DNA from: Rothia nasimurium
GTDB lineage: Bacteria; Actinomycetota; Actinomycetes; Actinomycetales; Micrococcaceae
DNA length: 64,000 bases
Direction: 5' to 3'
Assembly: GCF_014217215.1 (NCBI RefSeq)
Contig: NZ_CP056080.1
Span: 186,001 to 250,000 of the forward strand
The notes below the pieces were generated by a model, which was given only the letters and a program-made list of their open reading frames with translations, made no database searches and was not told where the DNA came from. Numbering within the stretch: position 1 is the first letter of the stretch; each line of letters opens with the position of its first letter. A program made the position numbers and the translations under genes. This document shows positions 39,371-47,892 of the stretch, piece after piece.

Positions 39371-40708
39371 GTGCCACTCTCACCTCGAGTTAACCCCCAG
39401 CGGAGCGTCTTTCTGGGGTTCATTACCGTCATCCTGGCGGGTACCCTCCTTCTGCTGCTCCCTATCTCTCACCTGACCCCCTCCACGCACCGCGTCATCG
39501 ACAACCTCTTTACTGCTGTCTCGGCCACCTGCGTCACCGGCCTTTCCACCGTGGACACCCCCACTTACTGGTCAACCACTGGGCTGGTCATCATTATGGT
39601 GCTTATCCAGGTAGGCGGTCTGGGCGTCATGACCCTCTCCACCGCTATCGGGGCGTCCCTGCAACGCCGCCACATGTCCTTCAACACCAAACTCAAGGCA
39701 GCCGCCGAGGTGCGCGGCAACGGCCTGTTCAATATGCGCAAGGCCGTCTTCAACATCATCAAGCTCTCCCTCTTCTTTGAGGCCTGCGGAGCCCTGCTCA
39801 TGACCGCCCGTTTCTACCTGGCCTACGATATGAGCTTCACCAAAGCCCTCTGGTACGGGGTGTTCCACTCGGTCTCAGCCTTCAACAACGCCGGGTTCGC
39901 CCTCTACTCCAACAACCTCATGGGTTTCTCCAGCGACCCCTTTATCCTGCTGCCCATCAGCTTCCTCATCATCTTTGGTGGCCTGGGTTTTCCCGTGCTC
40001 ATGCAGCTTCGCAAGTACGGGCGCAACGCCCACTACTGGAACATGGGCACCAAGCTCGTCCTCTACGGCACGGCTATACTGCTTACCCTTGGGACTATCG
40101 GGGTAACGGCCCTCGAATGGAATAACCCGGGAACCCTCGGGCCCATGAGTACAGCCGATAAAATCCTGAACGGGTTCGCCCAGTCCGTCTCTACCCGCAC
40201 AGCCGGCTTCAACAACATCGATATGTCCCAGGTGCACCCGTCCACCCTCATGTTCATGGACCTCTGGATGTTTATCGGTGGCGGCCCCGCTGGTACCGCA
40301 GGCGGCATTAAAATCACGACCTTCGGCGTCCTTCTCTTCCTCATGCTGACGGAGATCCGAGGTGAAGGCGCCGTGAACATCTTTGGTAAGCGCCTGCCGC
40401 GGTCTGTGCATCGTGAGGCTATCACCGTTGTTTTGCTGAGCTGCGCTCTGATTGGTGCGAGCGTCTTTACCCTGCAGCTGCTGACCGACTTCACGAGTGA
40501 CCAGCTGATGTTTGAGGTGGTCTCGGCCTTCGCTACGGTAGGGCTCAGTACGGGTATCACCCCGCAGATGCCGGACGCCGGCAAAATTATTCTCATTATT
40601 CTGATGGTTCTGGGGCGCGTTGGCCCCGTTACCGCTGCGGCCGCCTTCGCGCTCAAGCGCCGGCCGGTGCACTACGAATTCCCCAAAGAAAGGCCGATCA
40701 TTGGTTAA
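39371..40708 (+). CDS. ktrB: potassium transporter membrane subunit (KtrB/TrkH family)
   Basis: The 445-residue protein has the fourfold membrane-pore-membrane layout. Selectivity-filter segments include VSATCVTGLSTVDT, SVSAFNNAGFALYS, SVSTRTAGFNNIDM and SAFATVGLSTGIT, each with the filter glycine. It takes up K+ with the cytoplasmic KtrA ring encoded next. The GTG start has no ribosome binding site but follows TAAGAT by six bases. Its stop overlaps the ktrA start. Confidence 0.95.
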   Translation: MPLSPRVNPQRSVFLGFITVILAGTLLLLLPISHLTPSTHRVIDNLFTAVSATCVTGLSTVDTPTYWSTTGLVIIMVLIQVGGLGVMTLSTAIGASLQRRHMSFNTKLKAAAEVRGNGLFNMRKAVFNIIKLSLFFEACGALLMTARFYLAYDMSFTKALWYGVFHSVSAFNNAGFALYSNNLMGFSSDPFILLPISFLIIFGGLGFPVLMQLRKYGRNAHYWNMGTKLVLYGTAILLTLGTIGVTALEWNNPGTLGPMSTADKILNGFAQSVSTRTAGFNNIDMSQVHPSTLMFMDLWMFIGGGPAGTAGGIKITTFGVLLFLMLTEIRGEGAVNIFGKRLPRSVHREAITVVLLSCALIGASVFTLQLLTDFTSDQLMFEVVSAFATVGLSTGITPQMPDAGKIILIILMVLGRVGPVTAAAAFALKRRPVHYEFPKERPIIG

Positions 40709-41402
40709 TAAAAAGAGGCTCTCCTTCTTTAGCCCCGAGGACGCCCGCACGCAGAAGTCCGTGGCGGTCATTGGCCTGGGGCGGTTTGGCCAGTCTATGG
40801 CGTTAGAGCTCATGGAGGACGGCGCCGAGGTGTTGGGTATCGACAGCGACGCTTCGGTGGTGCAGCAGATGAATAACCGTCTCAGCCACGTGGTGCGGGC
40901 GGACGCCACCGACCCCGAGGTGCTGGAACAGCTCGATGTTCTGGACTTTGACCGTATTGTTGTGGCAATCGGTAACCATCTGGAGTCGAGTATCTTGGTG
41001 ACCTCTTACCTGCTGCGGCAGGGGGCGACCAACATCTGGGCGAAGGCTGTATCTGACCAGCACGGGGTAATTTTGCAGCAGCTGGGCGTTGATAAGGTTG
41101 TCTTCCCTGAGCGTGACATGGGCAAACGTGTCGCTCACCTTCTGCAGGGCGGTCTGAAGGAGTACATCCAGATTGACCGGAACTGTGTGACCGTGATGTC
41201 TGCTGCTCCGCAGAGCTTTGTGGGCCAGGACGTCAACACCCGGGCCCTGCTTCAGAAAGAGGGGATTGCGATTACTGCCGTGCGCGACGCTCGGGGTACC
41301 TGGCACCATCTGCCCGAGAACTTCCCGGTGGAGGAGGGCGATACTATCTTGTTTTCGGGCACCCCGCAGGCCGTGGAGCAGTTCTCGCGTAACTTCCTTT
41401 AG
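40701..41402 (+). CDS. ktrA: KtrA/TrkA-type potassium-uptake regulatory subunit (RCK)
   Basis: The 233-residue protein has an RCK_N nucleotide-binding domain (VAVIGLGRFGQSMALELME; acidic GIDSD at strand beta2) and an RCK_C domain (about residues 150-230). It gates KtrB in response to ATP/ADP or cyclic di-AMP. TTG 40701 is chosen because AAAGAAAGG (40685-40693) lies upstream and no ATG/GTG fits. It overlaps ktrB by eight bases. Confidence 0.93.
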   Translation: MVNKKRLSFFSPEDARTQKSVAVIGLGRFGQSMALELMEDGAEVLGIDSDASVVQQMNNRLSHVVRADATDPEVLEQLDVLDFDRIVVAIGNHLESSILVTSYLLRQGATNIWAKAVSDQHGVILQQLGVDKVVFPERDMGKRVAHLLQGGLKEYIQIDRNCVTVMSAAPQSFVGQDVNTRALLQKEGIAITAVRDARGTWHHLPENFPVEEGDTILFSGTPQAVEQFSRNFL

Positions 41403-41430
41403 GCCCGCGCGAAGAAGGTACCATCGTAGT

Positions 41431-41463
41431 CAGAAAAACCCACCTCGTTGGTGGGTTTTTCTG
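41431..41463. terminator. terminator between ktrA and the convergent oxidase gene
   Basis: CAGAAAAACCCACC (41431-41444) pairs perfectly with GGTGGGTTTTTCTG (41450-41463) around a five-base loop. T and A runs make it work both ways. Confidence 0.85.
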
Positions 41464-41490
41464 ATTTAGGTGGCACCTACCCGAGGGGTG

Positions 41491-42828
41491 TTACCGCATG
41501 AGCACCCAGTCCAGGTAGGGGTTGAGGAAGAGGCCCGACGGGTCTAGCTCTTCGCGCAACTCCACGAAGTCGTTGAAATGGGGGTAGAGCTGGGCGAGGG
41601 CGTCCGCGTCCTGGGTGTGGAACTGGCTCCAGTGGGGGCGTCCGCCATGGTCCTTGAAAACCCCCTCAAGCATACCGAACAGCTCAGCATGGGGCTGGCG
41701 CCAGTAGGCGCGCGCCGAGACATAGAAGGTCTCCCGCCCGTAGGCCTGCGAAAGCCAGATGTCGTCGGCGGCAGCGGTGCGCACGACCAGGGGGTAGGCC
41801 ATCTGGCTGCGGTAGGACGCCAGGTGAGCGCGAACATCGCGCATAACGTCGGCAAACTGCGACATATCGAATGCGTATTCCATATTGTTTTGTCGCACGG
41901 TGCGGTGAATAGTGAAAACGCGGGCCGAATAGTCGGCGTAGCGGCGGTTGCCCTTAGCCCAGTTGGCTACCCTATTCAGCGTCGGCTGCGCTGCGGGCAC
42001 CTTAGCCCCGGCATAACTGAGCGCCGAGAACACCCCGTTGTTGAGCAGCTGGTCGCCGCCGTAGCGCCGGGCCTGGCTCAGGGCAGCGCTGGCGGGCATG
42101 TAGCCGTCGGTGAGCAGGGCCAGGCGGGTGAGTCTGCGGGTGCGCACCTCGCCGGAGCCCGGGAACCAGCTAAATTCGTAGTGGTCCGCCCCGCGGGAGC
42201 GGTCTTCAAAAGAGTGCACGATGCTCTGGTAGGTATGCCCGCGCTCAGCCGCGTGCAGGCGGAACTGGGGTACCACGTTAAAGGTCAGCTCCACGATGAT
42301 GCCCAGGGCGCCCAGGCCGCAGAGGGCCGCTGAGAAAATTTCCGGGTTCTGCTGGGGCGAGCAGGTGAGCAGGGTGCCGGTGGCGTCCACCAGTTTGAGC
42401 TCGGCGACCTGGGTGGCAAAGATACCGTAGCTTAGGCCGGTGCCGTGAAAGCCGGTAGAAATTGCCCCGGACAGGGTCTGCTCGTCGAGTCGCCCCAGGT
42501 TGGTGAAGGCCAGGTTGTAATGGCCCAGTAGGCGGTTGGCCTCGCGCACGGTGGTGCCCGCCAGGAAGGTGGCGGTGAGGTTATCGGGGTCCACCCGCAC
42601 CAGGCCGGTCAGGTGCTCTAGGGTCAGCATGGTGCCGACCGGCTGCCCAATGGCAGACGCGCTGCGCCCACGCCCCACTACCTTGACCCGGGTATCTGCC
42701 GCGGCGGCGTCCTGAATCTGCCGTTGCAGCTCGGGTACTGACCGGGGCGTAAGGACGCCGGTGGGCTGCACGGTGTGCTGGCGCGCCCAGGTGCTCCACG
42801 AGGGGCTTGTCTGCGGGGTGTCGGCCAT
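41491..42828 (-). CDS. FAD-linked sugar-lactone/alditol oxidase with an altered flavin-attachment motif
   Basis: The 445-residue protein has a VAO-type FAD-binding domain (TPRSVPELQRQIQDAA; SGAISTGFHGTGLSYGIF) and a C-terminal ALO domain (HWSQFHTQDADALAQLYP; DPSGLFLNPYLDWVL). It fits D-arabinono-1,4-lactone, L-gulono-lactone or xylitol oxidases. The usual GSGHS motif, whose His holds FAD covalently, reads GRGRS here (R55), so FAD is probably bound without that link. The product is likely a hydrogen-peroxide-forming oxidase. The substrate is not clear. Confidence 0.87.
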   Translation of the reverse strand: MADTPQTSPSWSTWARQHTVQPTGVLTPRSVPELQRQIQDAAAADTRVKVVGRGRSASAIGQPVGTMLTLEHLTGLVRVDPDNLTATFLAGTTVREANRLLGHYNLAFTNLGRLDEQTLSGAISTGFHGTGLSYGIFATQVAELKLVDATGTLLTCSPQQNPEIFSAALCGLGALGIIVELTFNVVPQFRLHAAERGHTYQSIVHSFEDRSRGADHYEFSWFPGSGEVRTRRLTRLALLTDGYMPASAALSQARRYGGDQLLNNGVFSALSYAGAKVPAAQPTLNRVANWAKGNRRYADYSARVFTIHRTVRQNNMEYAFDMSQFADVMRDVRAHLASYRSQMAYPLVVRTAAADDIWLSQAYGRETFYVSARAYWRQPHAELFGMLEGVFKDHGGRPHWSQFHTQDADALAQLYPHFNDFVELREELDPSGLFLNPYLDWVLMR

Positions 42829-43020
42829 GATCTACCTCGATTCTTGCTCGTTCATGCATATTTTCGCACGAAGAGGTGGGTGCTGGCTGTGAGTCTGGGC
42901 GGCCGGTCACAGCTTGGTAACAGTTGGCTCACAATTCGATCAACCTGCCTGTTTTCGCTTGCCCGGGCCAGGGTCGCTGTGATGGGGTGGAAGTACTGGA
43001 GAAAGGAAGGTATAACCACC

Positions 43021-43680
43021 ATGAACAAGTCTTCACTCCGTATTTTTGCCCGTTGCGGTTCGGCTGCGCTCGTCCTCGGAGCGCTGACGCTCACGGGGCT
43101 TGCTCCCGCCCAGGCCAGCGAGGCCGGTACCGCGGAGCAGCCGCCGCTGGTCACCAGCTCAAGCACCGGCACCCTGCCCTGGGCTCCCGAAGATTACGCC
43201 TGGTTGGGCGCTCCCACCGATGAGGGTTTTGATGCTCCCGGTACTCCTAGCACCCCCGGTTTTATGGGACAGAACTTTACCCGCGGGGCTGTGTTCTATA
43301 ACGAGGTAACGGGCACTCACGCTGTGCACGGTGCTATCTATGACCTATGGCGTTTTGGCGCAGTGACGGTGGGTGACGGCTCTGCCCTGTACAACCTGAT
43401 TCCTGTGACCGACGAGCAGCCGGTGGGCAGCGGCGTGCGCCAGAGCTTCGCCCAGCCGGGTCTGGCTAGCGGTAACGTCTTCTGGTCTGAGGCTACTGGC
43501 GCCCATTTTGTTGAGTCCGGAACCCTGGCAGGGGACTACTTTAATGCTCAGGGCGCTGTAGATGCTTTTGGTTTCCCGGTGTCTGAGGTGCAGCAGGTGG
43601 GGGATGCCTCGGTGCTGTACACCGAACAGGGTGTACTGACGGTGACCGCCTCCGGCGCTACGTTTAGCCCCCTGAGTTAG
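43021..43680 (+). CDS. secreted LGFP-repeat protein
   Basis: The 219-residue protein has a classic signal peptide (RIFARCGSAALVLGALTLTG, cleavage likely after AQA at residue 32). LGFP-type repeats follow, each with a Trp/Leu-Gly-x-Pro opening and a phi-x-NxxTGxHxVhG-like core: WLGAPTDEG, VFYNEVTGTHAVHGAI, VFWSEATGAHFVESGT and FGFPVSEVQQV. LGFP repeats of corynebacterial PS1-type proteins are thought to bind the cell wall. No catalytic domain is present. AAAGGAAGG lies upstream of ATG 43021. Confidence 0.88.
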   Translation: MNKSSLRIFARCGSAALVLGALTLTGLAPAQASEAGTAEQPPLVTSSSTGTLPWAPEDYAWLGAPTDEGFDAPGTPSTPGFMGQNFTRGAVFYNEVTGTHAVHGAIYDLWRFGAVTVGDGSALYNLIPVTDEQPVGSGVRQSFAQPGLASGNVFWSEATGAHFVESGTLAGDYFNAQGAVDAFGFPVSEVQQVGDASVLYTEQGVLTVTASGATFSPLS

Positions 43681-43691
43681 GCGTTTCCCAG

Positions 43692-43758
43692 CGAGTGTGC
43701 GCCGTATCGCCGAGCGTGCGCATGGCTACTGCACGCTCGGCGATATAACGCACGCTCG
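43692..43758. repeat. large inverted repeat after the LGFP gene
   Basis: Arms around TATCGCCGAGCGTGC (43705-43719) and GCACGCTCGGCGATA (43731-43745) are perfectly complementary, and outer CGAGTGTGCG/CGCACGCTCG pairs extend the stem. It is probably a terminator or a REP-like element. Confidence 0.6.
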
Positions 43759-43765
43759 TTGGCGC

Positions 43766-43823
43766 AAGGACGCCGCACCCCACTCCCCTGCCCAGCGGCA
43801 GGGGAGTGGGGTGCGGCGTCCTT
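43766..43823. repeat. 27-bp perfect hairpin
   Basis: An arm beginning AAGGACGCCGCACCCCAC (43766-43792) is followed by CAGC and its exact reverse complement (43797-43823). With the repeat before it, it fills the gap between the LGFP and universal stress protein genes. Confidence 0.75.
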
Positions 43824-43963
43824 ACCTTATGAATAAGTGCGGTAATGAAGCGAAATAAGTCACGCCGCTCACGAGGGGAGGACTAAACTAGAAGTAGGCC
43901 CCGGCAGCAGCGCCGGCAACCCGGCTGGCAGAGCGGGGTCATCATGAATCTAAGGAGATGACC

Positions 43964-44974
43964 ATGACCGAACACGCTCTCACCTTCGGTGAAAAAGCAG
44001 TAGCTGCCCGCAACGATATCGCAGAAGTAGCCAACGCATCCGGTGAAATCATCGTCGGTATTGACGGCTCCGAGCAGAGCTACGGTGCCCTGCGCTGGGC
44101 CGTGCACGAGGCTGAAATCCGCAAGGTGCCCGTCCGTATGGTCACTGCCTACTCCCTGCCCGTCTTCACCGGCACCGGTTTCGATGCTGGCTACTCCATG
44201 GTCGATGAACAGGCCCTCACCGACGGCGTAGCCCAGATCCTTGACGAGGCCTACTCTCGCGTTGGCGAAACCAGTGTTGAACTTCGCGCAACCGTAGAAA
44301 CCGGCGACGCCACCGCCGTGCTCCTCGAACTCTCCAAGAAGGCCGAGCTGATGGTGGTTGGCTCCCGCTCCCACGGCGGCTTCCTGGGCCGACTGCTGGG
44401 CACCGTTTCCACCTCCCTGCCCGCCCACTCACACTGCCCCACCGTTGCAGTGCCCCACTCCTACGCTGAGAAGATTGAAGCCGACCCCGGTATTTTGGGC
44501 AGCGGCAAGTCGGTGGTTGTCGGTTCGGACGGCTCCGATGAAGCCCGCCTTGCCATGATGCAGGCGGCGGACGAAGCAAGCCGCCGCGGCGTCAAACTCA
44601 CCCTGGTCAACGCGCTCGCCCCCTACACCGGTGCCCTGAACTGGGTGCCCACCGCTGTTGACTTCGAGGCCCTCTACCGCGAAATCGCCGACCTGCAGCG
44701 TAAGGCTGCCGAATGGATTCGCGGCTACTTCCCCCAGCTGGAAATCGAGTTCAAGCTCATCGACGGCTCCCCCGTGCAGGTTCTGCTAGAAGCAGGTAAG
44801 GCTGCCGACATGATTGTGGTCGGTACCCGCGGCCGCGGTGGTATTGCCGGCATGATTCTGGGCTCCACCTCGCAGGGCATCCTGCACAATACCCAGGTGC
44901 CCGTGATGATTGTTCCCCAGATCGAAGACCCCCGCATCGATCAGGCCCCCGATGCCGGCGTTACCTGGGGCTAG
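43964..44974 (+). CDS. tandem-domain universal stress protein
   Basis: The 336-residue protein has two UspA domains. The first starts IIVGIDGSEQSYGALRWAVHEA and ends VVGSRSHGGFLGRLLGTVS. The second starts VVVGSDGSDEARLAMMQAA and ends VVGTRGRGGIAGMILGSTSQGI. Both keep the Gly-2x-Gly-9x-Gly-(Ser/Thr) ATP-binding pattern. ATG 43964 is chosen over 43958 because AAGGAG (43952-43957) touches the latter. Such proteins bind ATP and aid survival under stress or hypoxia in mycobacteria. Confidence 0.93.
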   Translation: MTEHALTFGEKAVAARNDIAEVANASGEIIVGIDGSEQSYGALRWAVHEAEIRKVPVRMVTAYSLPVFTGTGFDAGYSMVDEQALTDGVAQILDEAYSRVGETSVELRATVETGDATAVLLELSKKAELMVVGSRSHGGFLGRLLGTVSTSLPAHSHCPTVAVPHSYAEKIEADPGILGSGKSVVVGSDGSDEARLAMMQAADEASRRGVKLTLVNALAPYTGALNWVPTAVDFEALYREIADLQRKAAEWIRGYFPQLEIEFKLIDGSPVQVLLEAGKAADMIVVGTRGRGGIAGMILGSTSQGILHNTQVPVMIVPQIEDPRIDQAPDAGVTWG

Positions 44975-45351
44975 CCAAAACGTAAAAGCACTCTAGTCAG
45001 CTTCTCTCGCAAGGAGTAGGCTGGTTGTAAGACAAGGCAGGATAGCTCCCGCCGAAGCTCCTTTTCAGGCTGAAAAGGGCTCCGACGGCGCTATCCTGCC
45101 GTCTTTTTTAAAAAAGTTCAAAAAATTTTTGGTACGGACGCTTGCTGCGGCAATATCGGTTCTGGCTAGGTTGTTTATGTGTATCGCCGGTTACTTTTGC
45201 GTGAATTTTGTGGTGCAGGGCACCCAGCTTTTGACCCAAAATGCCCCGAATGGGTGGTTTTCGATTTGCGCGCCTGTTTGAACTCGCGTAATGTATTACT
45301 TGTTCGAGCGACGGGCTGAGGAAACAAAGCCGGTCACGATACAGCGAACTA
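44975..45351. other. gap before the tRNA cluster
   Basis: This 377-base stretch holds a strong terminator (45036-45107). A likely tRNA promoter is TTGCGC (-35, near 45268) then 17 bases and TAATGT (-10), about 60 bases before tRNA-Glu. No coding sequence is seen. Confidence 0.5.
45036..45107 (+). terminator. compound terminator hairpin after the stress protein gene
   Basis: GGCAGGATAGC (45036-45046) pairs with GCTATCCTGCC (45090-45100), with an inner CCTTTTCA/TGAAAAGG stem and a TTTTTT tail. It is placed 62 bases past the stop. Confidence 0.8.
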
Positions 45352-45424
45352 GCCCCTATCGTCTAGCGGCCTAGGACGCCGCCCTTTCACGGCGGTAACA
45401 CGGGTTCAAATCCCGTTGGGGGTA
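45352..45424 (+). tRNA. tRNA-Glu (UUC)
   Basis: The 73-base cloverleaf has the anticodon stem CCGCC/GGCGG around the loop CTTTCAC, anticodon TTC. The T arm is CGGGTTCAAATCCCG. The acceptor pairs GCCCCTA with TGGGGGT. The CCA end is not encoded. Confidence 0.95.
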
Positions 45425-45475
45425 CTGTGAAACCTTTGGTTTCACGGCCATGTAAGAACTTCGGTTCTTGCGTAT

Positions 45476-45549
45476 GGCCCCGTAGCGCAGTTGGTTAGCG
45501 CGCCGGCCTGTCACGCCGGAGGTCGCGGGTTCAAGTCCCGTCGGGGTCG
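45476..45549 (+). tRNA. tRNA-Asp (GUC)
   Basis: The 74-base cloverleaf has anticodon stem CCGGC/GCCGG around CTGTCAC, anticodon GTC, and a T arm with GGGTTCAAGTCCC. The acceptor GGCCCCG pairs with CGGGGTC. It lies 51 bases after tRNA-Glu. Confidence 0.95.
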
Positions 45550-45612
45550 CTCCGACCGCGTAAGTTCTCACTTGTGGGAAGACGCGGTTGTGGCATATCT
45601 AAGGGTATGCCT

Positions 45613-45685
45613 GGCTCTGTAGCTCAGTTGGTAGAGCGTGCGACTGAAAATCGTAAGGTCACCGGATCGACGCCGGTCGGAGCCA
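45613..45685 (+). tRNA. tRNA-Phe (GAA)
   Basis: The 73-base cloverleaf has anticodon stem TGCGA/TCGTA around CTGAAAA, anticodon GAA, a D arm GCTCAGTTGGTAGAGC and acceptor GGCTCTG/CGGAGCC. It is the last of three tRNAs. Confidence 0.95.
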
Positions 45686-45738
45686 CGAAATCCACTCTCT
45701 AGGCTTCTACATGAGAGTGGGTTTTTTGTTTTAAAACA

Positions 45739-45780
45739 AAAACAGCCCCAGCCTGTGGGTTCACAGGCCGGGGCTGTTTT
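45739..45780. terminator. terminator between the tRNA cluster and xth
   Basis: AAAACAGCCCC (45739-45749) pairs with GGGGCTGTTTT (45770-45780), with an inner GCCTGTG/CACAGGC stem around GGTT. It works for both convergent transcripts and touches the xth stop codon. Confidence 0.85.
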
Positions 45781-46583
45781 TAGTTAATCTCAACAATCAC
45801 CGGGGCGTGGTCTGAGGCACCCTTGCCCTTGCGCTCTTCACGGTCAATTTCGGCGCCCACAACCCGCTGGGCCAGTGCGGGGGAGTAGAGCTGAAAATCA
45901 ATGCGCATCCCCTCGTTCTTGGGGAAGCGTAGCTTGGTGTAGTCCCAGTAGGTGTAGGGCACGGTGGTATGCTCACGAGCCACATCAACCAGCCCCAGAG
46001 GCTCTTCAAGAAAAGCCCTAAAGGCCGCCCGCTCAGGCTCGGTCACGTGAGTCATCTGGTTTTCCCTAAAGAAGTCGATATCCCATACATCCTCATCGAG
46101 CGGGGCAATATTAAAGTCCCCCACCAGGGCGAACTGTGCCGCGGGGTCCTGCGCTAGCCAGCTGGCGGCGTCCTTGCGCAGCTCCTCAAGCCAGGCCAGC
46201 TTATAGGGCATATGTGGGTCATCGATACCGCGACCGTTGGGCACGTAGAGGCTCCAGACCCGAACCCCACCGCAGGTAGCCCCAATCGCACGGGCCTCAA
46301 CGACGGCGTCCTCACCCGGCTTGCCAAAAGCCGGCTGGTTGGTGAAGGTGCGCTGAATGTCCTCAAGCCCCACCCGGGAGGCCAGCGCCACCCCGTTCCA
46401 CTGTGACAGCCCAAAATGGGCCACCTCATAGCCCGAGTACTCAAAAATCTCGTAGGGGAAGGTCTCGTCGGTGGCCTTGGTTTCTTGGATGGCTAGGACG
46501 TCTACGTCGCTGCGTTCTAGCCAGTCTTCCACGCGGTCGGCGCGGGCACGGATAGAGTTCACGTTCCAGGTAGCAATTTTCAT
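45780..46583 (-). CDS. xth: exodeoxyribonuclease III (AP endonuclease)
   Basis: Xth cuts DNA at abasic sites and removes blocked 3' ends during base excision repair. The 267-residue protein has KIATWNVNSIRARA at the start, the metal-binding QETKATDE, LYVPNGRGI, the catalytic VGDFNIAPLDEDVWD, and the C-terminal KGASDHAPVIVEI with its Asp-His pair. Its length is the usual one. ATG 46583 is the first codon of homology. Confidence 0.95.
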   Translation of the reverse strand: MKIATWNVNSIRARADRVEDWLERSDVDVLAIQETKATDETFPYEIFEYSGYEVAHFGLSQWNGVALASRVGLEDIQRTFTNQPAFGKPGEDAVVEARAIGATCGGVRVWSLYVPNGRGIDDPHMPYKLAWLEELRKDAASWLAQDPAAQFALVGDFNIAPLDEDVWDIDFFRENQMTHVTEPERAAFRAFLEEPLGLVDVAREHTTVPYTYWDYTKLRFPKNEGMRIDFQLYSPALAQRVVGAEIDREERKGKGASDHAPVIVEIN

Positions 46584-46620
46584 GTCACTAGCCTAGCAAC
46601 CCACCTGCCCCCTTAAAAGT

Positions 46621-46653
46621 GCAGATGCCTGTCACTTTAAGCAGGGCATCTGC
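46621..46653. promoter_or_regulatory. inverted repeat between xth and the osmoprotectant operon
   Basis: GCAGATGCC (46621-46629) and GGCATCTGC (46645-46653) are perfect complements in a divergent gene gap. It could be an operator for either gene or a small hairpin. Confidence 0.4.
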
Positions 46654-46761
46654 ATTTATGACAGGGTACTTGCTGTTTAAGAACTGCCTGGAATAGGCTG
46701 GAATTCGTGGGCGTTAGGTTGCGGAAGCAAAACCCGCCCCACCTCAAACGAAAGAGCATGT

Positions 46762-47892
46762 ATGGCAGCAGCCCCCGCTATTGAATTCCGGTCTGTCACC
46801 AAGAAATACGGTGACACGGTGGTGGTAGACAACCTTAACCTCAGTATTCCTCGGGGGAGCATCACGGTTTTTGTGGGCCCCTCGGGCTGCGGTAAAACGA
46901 CCTCCCTGCGCATGATTAACCGCATGGTAGAACATACCGGCGGGGAGATTCTGGTGCGGGGAGAAGCCAACACCTCCCACCCCGCTCACGAGCTGCGCCG
47001 CTCTATGGGCTATGTGCTGCAGCAGGCGGGGCTCATGCCCCATCAGAGCGTGCTCGACAACATCACCACCGTGCCCCGCCTCAAAGGGGTGTCTAAGAAG
47101 CAGGCCCGTGCCGAAGCCCTAGAACTTCTCGATACCGTGGGCCTAGACCGCGCATCTGCCAGTAAGTACCCGGCCCAGCTATCGGGTGGTCAAGCCCAGC
47201 GAGTGGGCGTGGCTAGAGCCCTGGCGGGGCAGTCAGATATTTTGCTCATGGACGAGCCCTTTAGCGCCATCGACCCCGTGGTGCGGGCTGACCTGCAACA
47301 GAGTCTTCTTGACCTGCAGCAGAAGCTCCAGCGCACCATCGTCTTCGTCACCCACGATATCGACGAAGCTGTGCTCCTGGGGGACTACATCGCCGTCTTT
47401 GCCCCCGGCGGCACCATCGCCCAGTTCGGCACCCCCGAAGAGATTTTGCGGGCCCCGGCCTGTGATTATGTTGCTTCTTTTGTGGGGCGCGACCGGGGCA
47501 TGCGCCGCCTGACCTTTGCCGGGGCGGGGAACGTGCCCGTCCGCCCCCTGCAAGCCGCTGAATCTGAGGGCTGGCAGCTGAGACTAGCGGACGGACGCCC
47601 CGACGGCTGGCTCACCGACGGCAGGCACCTGCCCGGTGGCTCCCTCTTCGTGCAGGGTGGAACCCTGCGTGATGCCCTGGATTCGGTGCTGTCGTCCCCC
47701 TCCGGCTGGGGTGTGGCGGTTGACGAGCAGGGGCTGGCCCTGGGCCTGCTGGAGGCCGACAACGTGCTCGAAGCAACCCGGCAGGAGCGATACCTGCGCT
47801 ACGGCCTGGAAGCCCCCTGGGTCCGTGCTCATGGGGCTGATAGGGGCCGAGAGTCCACCGACGAGACCCCCGGCAGCGGGGCGTCCGCATGA
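46762..47892 (+). CDS. opuCA: osmoprotectant (glycine betaine/choline) ABC transporter ATPase
   Basis: The 376-residue ATPase has Walker A GPSGCGKT (residues 34-41), Q-loop YVLQQAGLMPHQ, signature LSGGQAQRV and Walker B ILLMDEPFSAIDP. A C-terminal extension (about residues 245-360) fits one degenerate CBS-like regulatory unit, as in OpuCA/OpuBA/ProV. It energises import of betaine, choline or similar solutes. Its end overlaps the first permease gene by four bases. The operon order is ATPase, permease, permease, binding protein. Confidence 0.9.
   Translation: MAAAPAIEFRSVTKKYGDTVVVDNLNLSIPRGSITVFVGPSGCGKTTSLRMINRMVEHTGGEILVRGEANTSHPAHELRRSMGYVLQQAGLMPHQSVLDNITTVPRLKGVSKKQARAEALELLDTVGLDRASASKYPAQLSGGQAQRVGVARALAGQSDILLMDEPFSAIDPVVRADLQQSLLDLQQKLQRTIVFVTHDIDEAVLLGDYIAVFAPGGTIAQFGTPEEILRAPACDYVASFVGRDRGMRRLTFAGAGNVPVRPLQAAESEGWQLRLADGRPDGWLTDGRHLPGGSLFVQGGTLRDALDSVLSSPSGWGVAVDEQGLALGLLEADNVLEATRQERYLRYGLEAPWVRAHGADRGRESTDETPGSGASA

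Noticed and set aside
45371-45571. 66-codon minus-strand frame across the tRNA genes
   Set aside because: It is the antisense of tRNA-Glu and tRNA-Asp. Predicted proteins of this type are common false calls.
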